From positions 310,001 through 374,000 of the forward strand of contig MU270055.1 of the NCBI GenBank assembly GCA_021432635.1: a stretch of 64,000 nucleotides of DNA. Direction: 5' to 3'. The translations under genes were made by a program, and so were the position numbers. Within the stretch, counting starts at the first letter, position 1; the number at the start of each line of letters is the position of its first letter. Origin of the DNA: Thozetella sp. PMI_491 (Eukaryota; Ascomycota; Sordariomycetes; Chaetosphaeriales; Chaetosphaeriaceae). This document shows positions 10,000-22,011 of the stretch, piece by piece. Under the pieces are notes generated by a model, which saw nothing but the letters and a program-made list of their open reading frames with translations, was not told the origin of the DNA and made no database searches.

Positions 10000-12000
10000 C
10001 TACTCCGACTTGACATCAGGCGGGAGCGGAGGCCGGGTTGTTGGCATTGGTATCGCCACTGTTGCTCTCGGCGGAGGTAGGGGAGGGAGTGGCGCGGTTG
10101 GCGGTGGACCTGGAGGCGGTGGTGTCGGCAGCGGCCAAACGGCCTCTGAATGGTTCGTCCGCAGAATACTTCGTGGGCCAAAGGGAGGAGGCGTAGCTGG
10201 CGCAGAGGATCGTGCCAGCTGCGTGAAGTCTTCTCTACCAGGTACCATTCTGACCTTGGGAAGAATCTTTGGCACTCCCCACGGGTGCTCTTCCGACACC
10301 TTGTTTGTCTTCTCTTTATCCATCATCACCGCCGGTGTAGTTGGGCTAGCGGTGGCGGTGTTGTGGCCAAAGGTTACTCGCTTCTTTGTCATAGGAGTGA
10401 TTTCTTTAGTATGTCGCGCTTCAAAGGGAAGTCGGACTGCCGGGTCCGAGAAACTGGAGTCGTTATTAGGTCTCATCTCTCTTGTCTTTAGCACAAACTT
10501 GTGCGGCTGGCCAGACAAGTATCTGACTGTGTGTTTCGGGTTGGAGGCTGTTAATTTCCCCTTGTCTTTCTCCTTGGCTTTAGATGGTGCTCCTTGGTAC
10601 AAGCCTGGAGAGCTAAGGAATTCGTTGCCAAAGGTAGATGGCATGGCGCTGCCGGCCGGTCGAATGAAGCTTTCAGAAGTCGGACGAAAGATTTCAGGGA
10701 CGCCAGGCTCGGGGTCTCCGTGCTCGTCGGCGCGCTGGGACGGTGAGCCCCAATGGGTAAGAAGCCCGCGAAGGTGATCTTGTTGGTGCGAGGGAATGGT
10801 TCTCACATCTTCAAGTCGCTGGGAGAAACTCTTGGCTCCAGGAGGTGGGGAAACGGGGTTGCTTTTTGACTGAGGGAGGCTCCTATCACTTTCTCGGACG
10901 ATTTTTGAATTGGCGGTAACTTTATTCACCGCCTCCCGGAAGATGTCATTTGATGAAAAGCCTGCTTGACCAAAGTCGAGGATAGGGAGAGATGGGGGAG
11001 AAGAAGCGGAAGCGCGAGGCAATATGGTGTGTGTCCGACGTATTTGTGGGGGACTGGTTCCTGCGGCACTGGTGATTTCAGCTGCCGAGTTTGAGAGAGA
11101 CAAAGACCCTAATAGATCTGCAGTAAGTCGCGAGCGTCCCTTCCGGAGACTTATGCTCTGGCTAGGTGAAGGGTCTGCTTGGTATGCGCTTTTGGCTCTG
11201 GACCTCTGTTTGTTGGGCGACCATAAGTGTGAGTCTTCGTCGTGGTCAGATATGGTTTCAAGTTTCGGGGCCCATTCCCGTCTGGAAGAAGTTCCGGAGC
11301 CTGGTCGCTGGCCATCTCCCGAAGTGGCCGAGAAGGTTGAGCTGGAAGAGACAGACGAGAACTCGGAGGAGGCAGCCCGTGAGTCTACAGTAGAGAGGCT
11401 GGTCCGGCCGTCGGCCGGCGACGATGAAAGTCTTCTCGCCATGATAGGTGCAGGGTTGGATGACGGAAGTTGTGGGGTTGCGGGAGAGAAGGCTTGGGAC
11501 TTATCAAGAGATTTGGAGAGAGATGGAGAGATAGGTTTGGCGGTTTTTGGGTCCAAACCTGAGTCACACCCGAGAACATCACTAGGATAGACACCTTGAG
11601 TCTTCACCCTCTCCTGATGCAGGGAACGGCGTGAACTCTCTAAAGCCAACAAGACTGGGTGCGAAGAGGAGTTTGTCTCTATGTAGAGCTGTCGTAAATT
11701 GGTGACATTAGCTCGCCAATAGCTACTCCTGACGTCTGAACTTATCATCCCCTTCTTCCACCCTTGAGGGGGTTCTTTCAGACTGATATTGAAGATATGA
11801 GCGACTTGCCATAGACGCCAGATCCAGCCCCCATGCTGTAGGATGGTGTTCCCATCCAATCTTTGTGCTGGAGTTAAACTTAGCCATGATGGTAGGGCCT
11901 CTAGGAGAGCTCGATACTCGGGGGAGCCAATTGGAGGCAGATCGTCCCTGGCCTCATCACTCGGTTGCGGTTGCATCCTGGTCTTTGGGAATTGATGCAT
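10000..12000 (-). CDS. Unrecognised low-complexity protein, 666 aa, proline-rich C-terminus
   Basis: A single long frame begins MHQFPKTRMQPQPSDEARDD; an in-frame TAA lies two codons upstream of this Met, which supports a start at Met1 or Met9. Residues 25-110 are the only ordered-looking part, with several tryptophans (LPSWLSLTPAQRL, GGWIWRLWQVAHIFNI, YWRANVTNLRQLYIE). The rest is Ser/Pro/Thr-rich, with repeated small motifs and a KKRVTFG element near 555; the last 70 residues are proline-rich runs of the PPPPGPPP kind, possible SH3 or profilin ligands. No catalytic motif, signal peptide or membrane helix is visible. It is divergent from the AAA+ gene. The frame is long, but composition bias alone could keep it open, so I am fairly rather than fully sure it is a gene. 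An upstream exon cannot be excluded. Confidence 0.6.
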   Translation of the reverse strand: MHQFPKTRMQPQPSDEARDDLPPIGSPEYRALLEALPSWLSLTPAQRLDGNTILQHGGWIWRLWQVAHIFNISLKEPPQGWKKGMISSDVRSSYWRANVTNLRQLYIETNSSSHPVLLALESSRRSLHQERVKTQGVYPSDVLGCDSGLDPKTAKPISPSLSKSLDKSQAFSPATPQLPSSNPAPIMARRLSSSPADGRTSLSTVDSRAASSEFSSVSSSSTFSATSGDGQRPGSGTSSRREWAPKLETISDHDEDSHLWSPNKQRSRAKSAYQADPSPSQSISLRKGRSRLTADLLGSLSLSNSAAEITSAAGTSPPQIRRTHTILPRASASSPPSLPILDFGQAGFSSNDIFREAVNKVTANSKIVRESDRSLPQSKSNPVSPPPGAKSFSQRLEDVRTIPSHQQDHLRGLLTHWGSPSQRADEHGDPEPGVPEIFRPTSESFIRPAGSAMPSTFGNEFLSSPGLYQGAPSKAKEKDKGKLTASNPKHTVRYLSGQPHKFVLKTREMRPNNDSSFSDPAVRLPFEARHTKEITPMTKKRVTFGHNTATASPTTPAVMMDKEKTNKVSEEHPWGVPKILPKVRMVPGREDFTQLARSSAPATPPPFGPRSILRTNHSEAVWPLPTPPPPGPPPTAPLPPLPPPRATVAIPMPTTRPPLPPDVKSE

Positions 12001-13165
12001 GCCAGGTTATGTTGCCCTCTATGTTCGCTAGACTTCTTCACAGCAGCAGTTTTAGGCTGAGATAGCTCTTGTCTCAATGTACGCTTGTCAGCCTTTACCT
12101 CCAAGGAGGATCTACTCTTAAGTGGTGTCACCTTGCTCGTGTGGCGTGTTGACCTTTTTGGAAATCGCCATCCCTGTATACGGGAGGCCCTCAATGACAG
12201 CTACGGTTCTTTCTTGTGAGAATTGAGAAGAGACACTGGGTTCTTGGTGTGAATCCGGAAAAAGAACTAGAGGCCGGGAGGCAGAGCAAAGATATGGATT
12301 AGAAAGAAAGAGACACTGGCAAGAACTTGATGACGCTCAGCTATGGCAGGGACGAAATCCCCTTGGTCTGAGAACGATTAAATAGGAATCATAGGGACTC
12401 ATGGTCTAGCCTGGTACGGGGCGATGAGGAAGACATCTGGTGTGGAATCGGAGATGCATCTGATCTCCGAAAGGCGGGTGAGAAAAGCGGCCGAGCAAGA
12501 CAGCCATAGCAGCCCTTCGTCCCTTGGTCGGGCATGCTGAATTCGAAAAGTTTGTCACGCTGTGCTGTGCCTGTCAAAAATGTGAGGGCATTCAGGGGCT
12601 GGGGTACCTCCTGGCACCGCCCGGCACCCGCGAAATGAGAGTACCCCAGCCCGTAGCCAAGCATTGCTTTGTTGACTTTCTCAGGGGGTGCTCCAGTTGT
12701 GAGAGCAGCACTAATTGTCGATATGCCCCACCCTGTGACGTAATGTTGCTAGCTCCAATGCTAGCTCCAATTGGGTTGGGGATAGCTGGTACACATAAGA
12801 GAAAGTACCTTTGCGAACCGCCTGCAATATTAGAAAGTTCTGTGCCCAACATAGAAAGATATATATACTGTGTATCACTGCATTATACCTGAAGTTTCCC
12901 AAGCTGAAGTCTATTAGGCCATAGGATGCGGTGCCTGCCTATCGAAGACATTTCAGGTCCGCAAGTTTAGGAATGCTGTCATCTCTCTGTGATGGATACC
13001 CTAACTTTTGTAGAGCTTTGCACGACTCTGCACGGACTTGCGCTCGATCTCGTGGGAGGCCGCCGGGACAGATTGAGGTAAACAACAAAAGTTTGAGCCC
13101 ACTTCTTCTCTTCGTACACCCTTTTCTGCCCCGTCCAGCTGGACGATGCCACTCCTTTTTTCAAG
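12001..13165. other. Divergent intergenic region
   Basis: Promoter space between two divergent genes. It includes a tandem 12-base repeat containing CCAAT (GCTAGCTCCAAT at 12748-12759 and 12760-12771). No coding sequence is supported. Confidence 0.5.
12736..12743 (+). promoter_or_regulatory. TGACGTAA, CRE/ATF-type bZIP site
   Basis: An exact TGACGTAA octamer lies about 420 bases upstream of the AAA+ ATPase start and 5 bases before a pair of CCAAT elements. ATF/CREB-type bZIP factors bind this sequence in fungi. A single short match can arise by chance. Confidence 0.25.
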
Positions 13166-14920
13166 ATGACATTCGGTGTAATTCGGTGGCGTGCGGTCGC
13201 TGCCATTGGGGCGACGCGGCCGCTGTGCGGTGCGCGGTCGCGACCCGGAGTGCCGTTTGCGCGACTTGGTCTTTTGCGCCAATCCTTCGGTAGACACTCG
13301 TCCTCGTCGTCGCATGAGAACTCCAGGCCTCCCGGCAGCCCGGCCGAGTCCCAGGGCAGGCGCGAACCTCCGAATCCCGATGCGACACAGTCCCTCTTCT
13401 CCAAGGTGGTCGAATCTGCCGCGACAACGTTGACTTCCATCACCGTCCTCGCCTTCGCCTTCGGGATCGCTGGATATGCATACCACGCGAGCTACAAGCA
13501 GATGGTGTTGCAGAAGATGGCCAATGCCTTCGAGCCGGGTGACCCGGTACTCGACCTGGCAGCCATTGGGAAGAACCTGCCCCTCTCCGAGTCGGCTGCC
13601 GCCACGCACTGGGTCGAGCGCCCGGAGCAGAAGGCGGTCGATGCGATCGTGGCTGGACTTGAGATGGGGCACTACTACCTGCTGCTCGGGGAGAAGGGTA
13701 CGGGGAAAAGCAGTATGCTGTTAGAGGCGATCCGAAAGATCGACGGATACGGCGTGGCTATGTTCGAGGCACATGCGGACCTGGAGGTCGTGCGCATCCG
13801 GCTGGGGCGGGCCTTGGACTTTGAGTTCGCAGAGGACCGCCTCACGTACTTCTCGGAGCGCGGCCTGCGGGACACGACTGCGCTTCTGGACATTGAGCGG
13901 GCCTTGAACAAGCTAGAGAAGGTAGCGCTCCAAAGACGCGCCACGGTCGGCCGGCCGCTCGTAGTCATCATCAACCAGATGCACCTCATCCGTGACGACG
14001 AGGACGGCAAAGACTTGTTTGAGCTGCTGCAGCAACGGGCAGAGCAGTGGGCAGCGTCTCACCTGGTGACCATGGTATTCAACAGTGACGACTACTGGGT
14101 GTACGAGAGGCTGAAGCAGCTGGCGAACCGCATGGAGGTCATCAGCGTTCTCGACCTTCCCAAGGCGCAGGCCACTGCAGCTCTTCAGAAGTACCGGGAA
14201 AGGTACTTCGACCAGAGGCTCTCGGCCCAGATGGCAGACGAGGTCTATAACCGCGTTGGTGGCCGACTGAGCTTCCTGAACCGGGTTGCCAAGAGCGAAA
14301 ACATGCTCGAGACATGCGAGCAAATCCTCGACGTGGAAAAGAAGTGGTTCTTGAACCAATGCTGGATCCTGGGGGAGACTATGGATGACGATGTCATGGA
14401 CCAGCAGAAGTTTGCGGTATGTGCGATGCAGGCGGCTTTCTGCCGTGACGACCGTTCATTACCTCCGTAGCGTTACCGTATATGCTGACCACCTGGTGAA
14501 CAGGCTGCCGCTATGGTACTTGCCACTGCTCTTGTCGACAAAGAAGAAGAAATGGAGCGCATCTTCAACCCAGAGGAGGGCCATCTGCTGCCTTCATTCC
14601 CGTTACACAAGGCCCAGGAGATCATGACGAGGTCGGATTTCATCCGGCAGCTCGACAGGATGAATCTCTTCAGCATCACTAGCAATGCCGACGTCCGCGC
14701 TAGCTCGGTGCCGATGCACCTTGCGTTCAAGGAGATTGTGGAGCTACCGGGCTTCCGACAACACCTCGACGCAACGAACGACCGTATCGCTGCCATTGAA
14801 AGTCTTGGGCGTACCCGGGAGTTGGTGGCCAAGGATTTGGTCCTGGGCGCCAAATACGAAATCCGAAAGACTTCAAAGGGATATGAAGTCACGGTGGTCG
14901 AAGAGGAGAATGATGACTGA
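13166..14920 (+). CDS. AAA+ ATPase, probably mitochondrial, fungal winged-helix type, 555 aa
   Basis: Exon 1 is 13166-14416 and exon 2 is 14504-14920; the intron starts GTATGT, has TGCTGAC near its end and keeps phase 0. The N-terminus is rich in Arg, Ala and Ser without acidic residues for about 45 residues, as in a mitochondrial presequence. One hydrophobic segment follows at about 90-108 (TSITVLAFAFGIAGYAYHA). The P-loop is GEKGTGKSS near 175, and a Walker-B-like strand with NQMH in place of the usual DExx is near 265-275 (PLVVIINQMHLIRDDEDG). The C-terminal 200 residues are helical and match the fungal AAA protein with C-terminal winged helix. The reaction would be ATP hydrolysis; the substrate is unknown. 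An inner-membrane anchor with a matrix or intermembrane ATPase is inferred. Confidence 0.83.
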
Positions 14921-16757
14921 ACCAAATTATGACGAGATACTGATGTGAGGAAAGGTCTCGACGCATCCGTGACGGGTCAACGTGAGACCCGATGCGTGAC
15001 CAACCCCTACCACCTGCCATGAGACAGCTTCTCACTGACCGGATATTTCTTTCCTTATCTGAGCGGTGTTTTCATTTGCGTCCGGAAGCGATTAGAGAAA
15101 ACCTAACACCACTAGGAGACAAGGCAGGAGCGAGGCGCCAAGGATCTGAGGTTGATGGCGAGCTCGGGAAAGAGCTCTCGGCAAGAGTGGAGCTGATTGA
15201 ACGATCCATGACCGGATCCGGTCGTATACCGATGGGTATCGGCAACTTTAAGCCCACTTGGTAGGCATATGTACGATAAGTGCGAGCGCGAGTGCGAGAA
15301 CGAGTGCGAATTCGATTGTCCGATAAGAAAATGCAAAGACCGTATATACACATCTGCAGCTAGGTCCTTGGTTGGGTGGTGAAACATGGTCGAGCTAGAG
15401 GCTTTTGAAGGCAAGACTTATCAAGAGTAGAAGATGCCCTAGCTATAGTTATACTGCCAGCATAGGGCTCGTAGCTTTTCCTTAGCAGGGATTGTGCTTG
15501 TCAAGATGCATACCCCATGATCAAGGACGCGCGGGAACATTGGCATGTAGAGATACCTGAGGTACGTAGCTTTGTGTTGCCCCTGCCTAACTCCACCATT
15601 CATGCACAAACCCAGCGGGACAAGCAAGGTACAAACATAAGGTATGGGCAGCTGAGTCAGGATAGAGAGGGCTTCTAGGATCCTGAAACCATCCTGTTGT
15701 AACTATATTCAGCCCATTACACACCTCGCTTGTCTCTCTCTGCTCATCTTCCTCTCAAGGGCCGAGCCAGGACAGCGTGGTCGATTGTGCTCCGGAAGAA
15801 AGAGAGTATATACCCTCTCGTAGACAACCTTCAAGACACGCGGGAGAAGACTGGAGGGAATCAAGTTGCAGTCTTCAGTGTGCAGATAATCGAGCGGTGT
15901 ATGTGTGTATATGCATTTACCTCCGCGGCGGTAGTGACTAGTCCTAGCCACGATCAAGAGCCTATTCATCCGAGTCTCATACATCATGCAGACTGGTATC
16001 ACATCAACCCCCGGGGCGCCCAATGGCCAAATACAAAAACAAAACCCAAGTACAGGCGTAAAAAAGAGAGTAGATGCTTCCAGGCCAGTCAACCACCGAA
16101 ACTCCAACCCGACCAACCACCATACCCCGCTCCCCTTGTCCCACACCCCGTGGCCCTGGTTTAAAAAGCCCAACAGCTGAAAGCACGAAATGAAGAAGAC
16201 AGACAGAACGCCAGTTGTTCATCACCGCCACCCACCCACCCGCTGCCCCCGTGCGACAAGTCTGTCCGTCACACCCGCCCGTCTCCGGAATCCGTTACGA
16301 ACGCCTAAGGGTCTTGTTCATCCCTGTCCCCGTTCTTGATTCTTATCACGAGCTGGGCCGAAGCAGAAGCTGCCGCCGAGGCAATTGCGCCGCCCTCCTC
16401 GTCCAAAGACACCAATTCCAGAATACAACAGAGACCCAAACAGAGGATAGAACCCGGCTAGGTGACGAGAGAAATGATAAAACCAAGCATCCAATGACAA
16501 AAGACCGCAAAATCGGGTATACTAGAGACGAAGCGAAGGTATTAGGTGTGTAAGCGGCAAACCGCGGCCGCGGTGCGCTGGTCGACATAAGACAATAGGA
16601 GAAATGAAGATGGCATGCGTCCCACACTCCAAGGTGAGAGAAGGCGACTTGCCGGGCTCGACGAGACGTTCGAGTTGAGCGGTCCGGTGCAGTGTATTAA
16701 ATGAAGGAAATCGACCGGCAGCGTAGATGTGCGGTTGTTGTAAGGAAGCGAGTCACC
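14921..16757. other. Convergent intergenic region
   Basis: The 3' flank of the AAA+ gene and of the PRO1-type gene, 1.8 kb. A potential RNA hairpin lies just after the AAA+ stop (separate entry). A degenerate GCGAGTGCGA(G/A) run lies at about 15280-15310. No gene is supported. Confidence 0.5.
14961..14997 (+). other. Imperfect hairpin in the 3' flank of the AAA+ gene
   Basis: ACGCATC (14961-14967) and GGGTC (14974-14978) pair with GACCC (14986-14990) and GATGCGT (14991-14997). This gives a 12-pair stem with a 6-base bulge on one side and a 7-base loop. An alternative pairing of GGTCTC (14954) with GAGACC (14984) competes with it. It starts 40 bases after the stop codon, so it would be in the mRNA 3' UTR. 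Its role is unknown. Confidence 0.35.
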
Positions 16758-19052
16758 TTAGGAGCAGATAAAGTCTAGCCCGAGGTCCTGGGAAACTTTC
16801 TGCCAGTCCCAGACCGCCATCCAGTCGCCGAGGTCCATAAGCCGCCAGATCTCTTCGAGAACTGCCAACACATGGTCAGTATTGCGGAGGCCGGTGTAGC
16901 CACGGACGGTCTTGACCGCCTGGCGCACGCGATCCTGTCTGCTAGAGTTGAAGCAGGCTGTGCCGACTATCAAACAAGGGATCAAGAGTAGCGCTTGGCT
17001 CGGGTCACTCGGACTGAAGGAGTCAAGGAAGTCGAGGGACTCATCCACCGCCTTGGTTACGCGCGGGTCGTATCCGGGAGGATAACGTATGGGCGGCGGT
17101 GAGTCGGCCCGGGCCGACCCTGAGTCGTTTGCTGTCGGGATCGCTGGGGCATCCGACCCGCTGTTCTTCCGTGACGGCGGGTTCGACCGCGGGTCGGACC
17201 TGGGCGACGAGGCACAACTTGCGGCTGTGGAGAGAGGTGGCGTGTGGACTGCCGATCTCTGCGTGGCCGGGAGCGAGGCGGCTGACGAGGCCATCGACGA
17301 CGGGGAGGATGATGACGGTGGGAAGATGGTCCGGTAGAGATACACCCACATCATCTGTTGGTGCAAGAGTCCCACCTGGTTGCGGCTATCTCCCTGGGGC
17401 CATTCGGGCTTCCAGTCCTTGATGGCCGCATCGATCTTGGCGGCCTCAAAGATGCACTCGTAGTCGATGACGGGGTCGATGTGGGCAGCGATCCGGCTCC
17501 TGATGCTGTTGCGAATCGTGGTGATGCCAGCCAGGAGGTTGAACAGCCCGTCCGACACACCGAGCAGTCGGGGAGGGTGGATCGGAGTCGACGGAGCCCA
17601 GTGCTCGGATGACAACCGGGTGGTTGCCGGGCTAGGTAAGCGAATAAGGTCGTCGGCGAAGATGTGATATTGGAAGAACTCGGTGACGAAGGTCAGAAAG
17701 GCGGGGTCTTCGGGCGGGGATTGCTGCATCAGGTTTCTGTACGCCTGGAGGTGGAGGCGGTGCGTGCCCCTCGGGTCTCCGTCGGCGATGGTCTCGAGGA
17801 GGAGGCATAGGATCTGGCCGTATCGTGCCGAAAGCATGTCCTTGTAGTCAGGGCTCTCCTTGTCTTCGGGCCTGCCGATGTCTTCGTAGATCTTCTGGAG
17901 GGCTTTGTCGTGGTGGAAGTCGGAGCGCTCCTGCAGGCCTTCGGCCGTCACGCCGGGGTTGTTCTTCAGGAGATTCATGCCGTACGGGGTGTTGTAGTCG
18001 ATGTGCTTGCTGGCGAGAGCGAGAATGGAGTGCATCAGCCCCTGATGCTTCACTGCGATCGGAACAATCAGGTCTTTGAATGCGTTCTTGTGCTCTCCCT
18101 CAACCGTGAGCACGGTGCTTAGGTGTTCATTGTAGTGTTTCCAGAACACTCTGTCCTCCAGCGTCTCGAGGCCGCGGAAGATGGGTTGCATTGTAATTGT
18201 GAGGTTAGGTGTCGTCTTCATGCGTTCTGCCTCCCCGTTAGAAGCCACACTTCAAGAATCGAGCGGCTGCCTCGTCCTACCTTCTTCGGCCCGCTCCTTG
18301 CCACTCTTCCATATTTGCTTCTCGGGATAGCCCTCGCATACCACCGCATTCTTCTCACAGTTCATGCCTGGACTTGGTCAGCACAAGTGGGCCAGAGGGT
18401 CCATGGCTGTCCCGGGCGCTCTCTCACATCTAGGTTTTGCCTCATCACACTTCTTCTTTCGCTTTCGGCACGTCAGACAGCCCGTCTTGGAGCGGCCTTT
18501 CGTGACCTTGTTAGTGGTGACAATCGGTGTCAGAGGATGTTTCCTCGGCCGCCCCCGGGGCCTCTTGGGCTTAGCCTGAACCAACCCCGGCTCGCCCGAT
18601 TCCAGCACGGAATCCAGCGGCGCCTCCTTGACGTCGTCCATTCGAAAGTCGTCCTCGTCCAGGGGCTCCAGCTTCGCAACCGTCAGGATGTCCTCGGGTC
18701 CTTGCTCCCATGCCATGTCGCCGTCGGCGTGTCCGTGACCCATGAGATCGTCCGATTCTCCGCACCCATTGCTCCACGAGTCCGTGCAAGAGGACGAGGT
18801 GGCCGAGTGAATCATGGTCGGCGTGCTCGAGGCAGCGGAGACGTCCATGCCATTGCTGATGGGCGACAGCTGGCCCGTCTGAGAGATGTCCACGGCGGAG
18901 GATGTGGACATGGAAGAAGCGCTCGGCAGCGGATCCATCCAGGAAGGCGAGTTTGGGAGGACTACCGACTGGCCATCATCTGAGTCGATGCTGTGGCAGT
19001 CTGACCAGGCGAACTCGCCTTCGTCCGACACAACTGGGAGAGACCGGTCCAT
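16758..19052 (-). CDS. pro1: PRO1/ADV-1-family Zn2Cys6 transcription factor, 726 aa
   Basis: Exons, in order of translation: 19052-18428, 18367-18281 and 18226-16758; introns are 60 and 54 nt with GT-AG ends, and the second has TTCTAAC. The first intron splits the Zn cluster. Cys192, 195, 202, 209, 212 and 219 form GCLTCRKRKKKCDEAKPRCM and then NCEKNAVVC, followed by EGYPEKQIWKSGKERAEE, which I recognise as the conserved block of Sordaria PRO1, Neurospora ADV-1 and Aspergillus NosA/RosA. An AT-hook-like KRPRGRPRKHP is at 163-172. The C-terminal 450 residues fit a fungal-specific transcription factor domain, with a Ser-rich insert near residue 560. PRO1/ADV-1 controls fruiting-body development and cell fusion in the nucleus. 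It is preceded by about 15.8 kb without a supported gene. The family call is strong; choosing PRO1 over NosA/RosA rests on the presumed class. Confidence 0.88.
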
Positions 19053-21978
19053 AGCGCGTCAATAGCGAGACCATGCCAACCGGGCAGTTCAGACAACAAA
19101 GGGGGCCGCGAGAAGGCTCCCAGGCCGAAGTAGAATGGCCGAAGTCAGGTGGAGGCGGCAGGCAGGGAGGGGACCAAGTATATGTTTCGATCAGGCCGCC
19201 TTGCGCTGGCTGGTCGATCAGATGCCCTGGGAGCTGCTCATAGGTTAAACACCACGCATGTACCGGTGGGGATTGGGCAAGGAAACGGGCGATGTGAGCG
19301 GGCGTGCGCGGGAGGGTGTGAAACGGGGGGTGACGAGCGGTTGAGCACGACAACGAAGAGATGCAGCACCGCAGTCGATCACCACTCTCCCTTTCGCTGT
19401 GAAGGAGCGGAAGGGGGGGCAGCGACTCTGTATGTGGTTGATCGTTGAAGAGAAGGGCAAGGAACAGCGATTGGATGTCCCGCGGCGGGGGAGGGTGGAG
19501 AGGTTGGCCTGTCTTTATTTGGACCTGGGTGCGCCGGTACGTAACATAAGGTGGGAAAGGGGAGTCGGGGTGAGTACGACGGGGACCTGCAAGCACCCAT
19601 CCCACCAGGACCCTAGCTTTCCCTCGACCCTTGCCCGACAGGGCCCGGGGTCTCACGGAGGAGGGAACACTTGGGGGGAGCTTCGACTCCGTGGCAGGGC
19701 CACTTACAGTAGTGGATTTCCTAGGCGCATCTGGAGGCTTGGTTCCTCCAAGCGGTCGTACAGCGCGAGGCACGAAGTGCGTCGACAGTGTGCAAAGATG
19801 GCGCGAGCCAACGCAGGACTACTGGCGTATGTATGGCCACCCATGAGCTGGCGCCCAACACGAAAGGGCCAGGCAATAAAAAAAAAAACGGGGGAGGGGC
19901 GAAAAAATCAGGCTGGCACTCACACACTTGCGCCGACTCGCGCTGACTGGCTTCCTCTATTGGGAGGTGGAGGAGAGAGCGGCGGTGGTTCCTTTCAATC
20001 TTTTGGGTCCGGTCCCGAACCATCAAGACGAGGAGCAGCTGAGGATACCGACGGGGAAGGAGAGGGGGGGGGAGGCCCTAGGTCGAGGACAATCACATCC
20101 GTCCGGAGATGGCAACGGAGGACAGGGGCATCAGGAGGCGCTCGAGGACGGGCGAGACGCAACGAGGAGGGTCGCGATGGGGCGGGTGTAAAGTATCGTG
20201 ACGGGGAGCAGGAGCAGGGCACCTCTACGGTGAATCAGGAGCCACCAGCACCCAGCCTGGGGGAGCGAATGGATGATGCAGTAGATCTACAAAGACATGT
20301 CTTGAGGGTCCGGGATAGGAGGGGAGGTGTGCGTACGCACGGGGAAAGGAGTAATGGAATTCCCTCGGAATCTGGTGAGCTGCATTGCCCTACTGCCCGG
20401 TGCCCCGGTGTCTCTCACGCGCATCGCTCTTTCTTTCTCTTGTATTTCTCGTACCCTCCTGCAGTGGGTTTCTTTTAGTCGGATTCGAGACTCGAGACCC
20501 CCCCCCCCTTTCCCCTCCCCTTCCTTCCTGGCCTCCTTGCGCGGGCCCCCCCCCCCCTCGAACCCACCACACCCCCCTGTTGCGAGATGGATGTGGGTCC
20601 TTCTGTGGGCAGGTTGCTCTCGCATGGCCATGTATCTCCGAGTCCCTCCTTGGTCGCGGCTAAGGGCCGCCCATTCGTCACTTGTCGAATTCGTAGAATT
20701 TCGTTGGATTCGACAGGGATACCCCGCCGGTCAGGACCAGGGTGCATGCACAGCTCTGCTAGCGTGCACCGTGCACGACCAGGGCTGGCAGCCGGGGTCT
20801 GCTGCTGTCAAAAGGCAGGCGAGCGGCGAACGGCCGGCGAGCCCCAGCCCACCATCGCCTTGTCGACGTGCACCGTGGGGAATCACGATCGGCACCGGCG
20901 ACGTTTGTCTGCGAGAAATGGTGAGGGCCGTGGCGGCGACCATGGACCCAGCTGCAGCGCGTGGCTGGGCCCTTTGTCTCTGCTCGTGTCCCTTTTCGTC
21001 GCGCGGCGCTTTCCATGACCGAAAGAATGGGAACCAAACGGGAGGGCGGTGTGTGGCCTCGAGGGGTAGCTCCCAATATTGGGGCCATCACATGAGGCGG
21101 GCAGGTCTCACAAGAAAAAGGAGATCGCTGCTTTGGCGTTGCGAGGTAGACGAGCAGCCACAGCTAGCCCGCCCGAACCCGGCGACAGCTCAGGCGAGGC
21201 ACGCTAGGCTGCCTACAGTACCTACTTAGGTACCTACCTACATGCCGCCGAGCTATATTTCTAGTAAACAGCTATGTACATGCTGTAGAATGGAGTAGCG
21301 AAGCCGGCGGGCGGCCAGCCGGCGAGAGCCCCCTTCTTGTGCCGTGCCGGGTTCGCAGCTGCGGTGCGCTATTACGGGTATACACACTACTTGCGCAGAT
21401 GTGGCATGATATCATGGCAGAGGGATGGAACCTAACGGGCGGCCCTTGGCCACGACCTATTTGTGCATGCGCGCGAGGCTTGGAGGAGACGCGTTGCGCT
21501 CAGCATCTCCGGGAGCGACGTGGTCGACGGTCACGGGTCGGAGGCAAGCAAGGTGCCTTCCCCGACACGATGTGCCATGTATCCTCTTTTTTGCTCGGCG
21601 TATGAAATTACAGCCGGAGGGGGGATGCGCTGGTGGTGCCGTTGCATCCCCCTCACCCTCAAAACCGACCTGATTTTATCCCAGAGACACGGGGCCTCTG
21701 TATCTGTCTCGCGCTGCTGTGTCACCACCGTAGCCGTGGGTGGGTGTGCGCGTGGAGGGTGGAGGGTGGAGGGGGATCGCGATGAGAGCATCTTAGTTTA
21801 GGTACCACCCGACGGGAGGGTTGTTTCTGGAGCCTTGGGCAGTGACACATGCTAAGGTCCTGCCGGCGCCGACGAACCATCGCATAGCCATCACTGCCTC
21901 ATTGCGACCCGATCCAGAGCTACGGGCACGCGCGTTCCGGTCCAACCAACCTCCAGGTTGCGCCGCCCACGCCTGCGG

Positions 21979-22007
<29 letters not shown>
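21979..22007 (+). repeat. (CT)n microsatellite, about 14 units
   Basis: An uninterrupted CT dinucleotide run in the gene-free region, followed by TTTTA. Likely length-polymorphic. Confidence 0.9.

Positions 22008-22011
<4 letters not shown>

Noticed and set aside
10010-10777. 255-codon plus-strand frame opposite the proline-rich protein
   Set aside because: Antisense shadow of proline codons (Gly-rich in the reverse frame).
19399-20478. 359-codon plus-strand frame in the gene desert
   Set aside because: Composition is Arg/Gly/Ser low-complexity, opposite-strand frames overlap it and no domain is visible; the GC-rich, stop-poor DNA explains its length.
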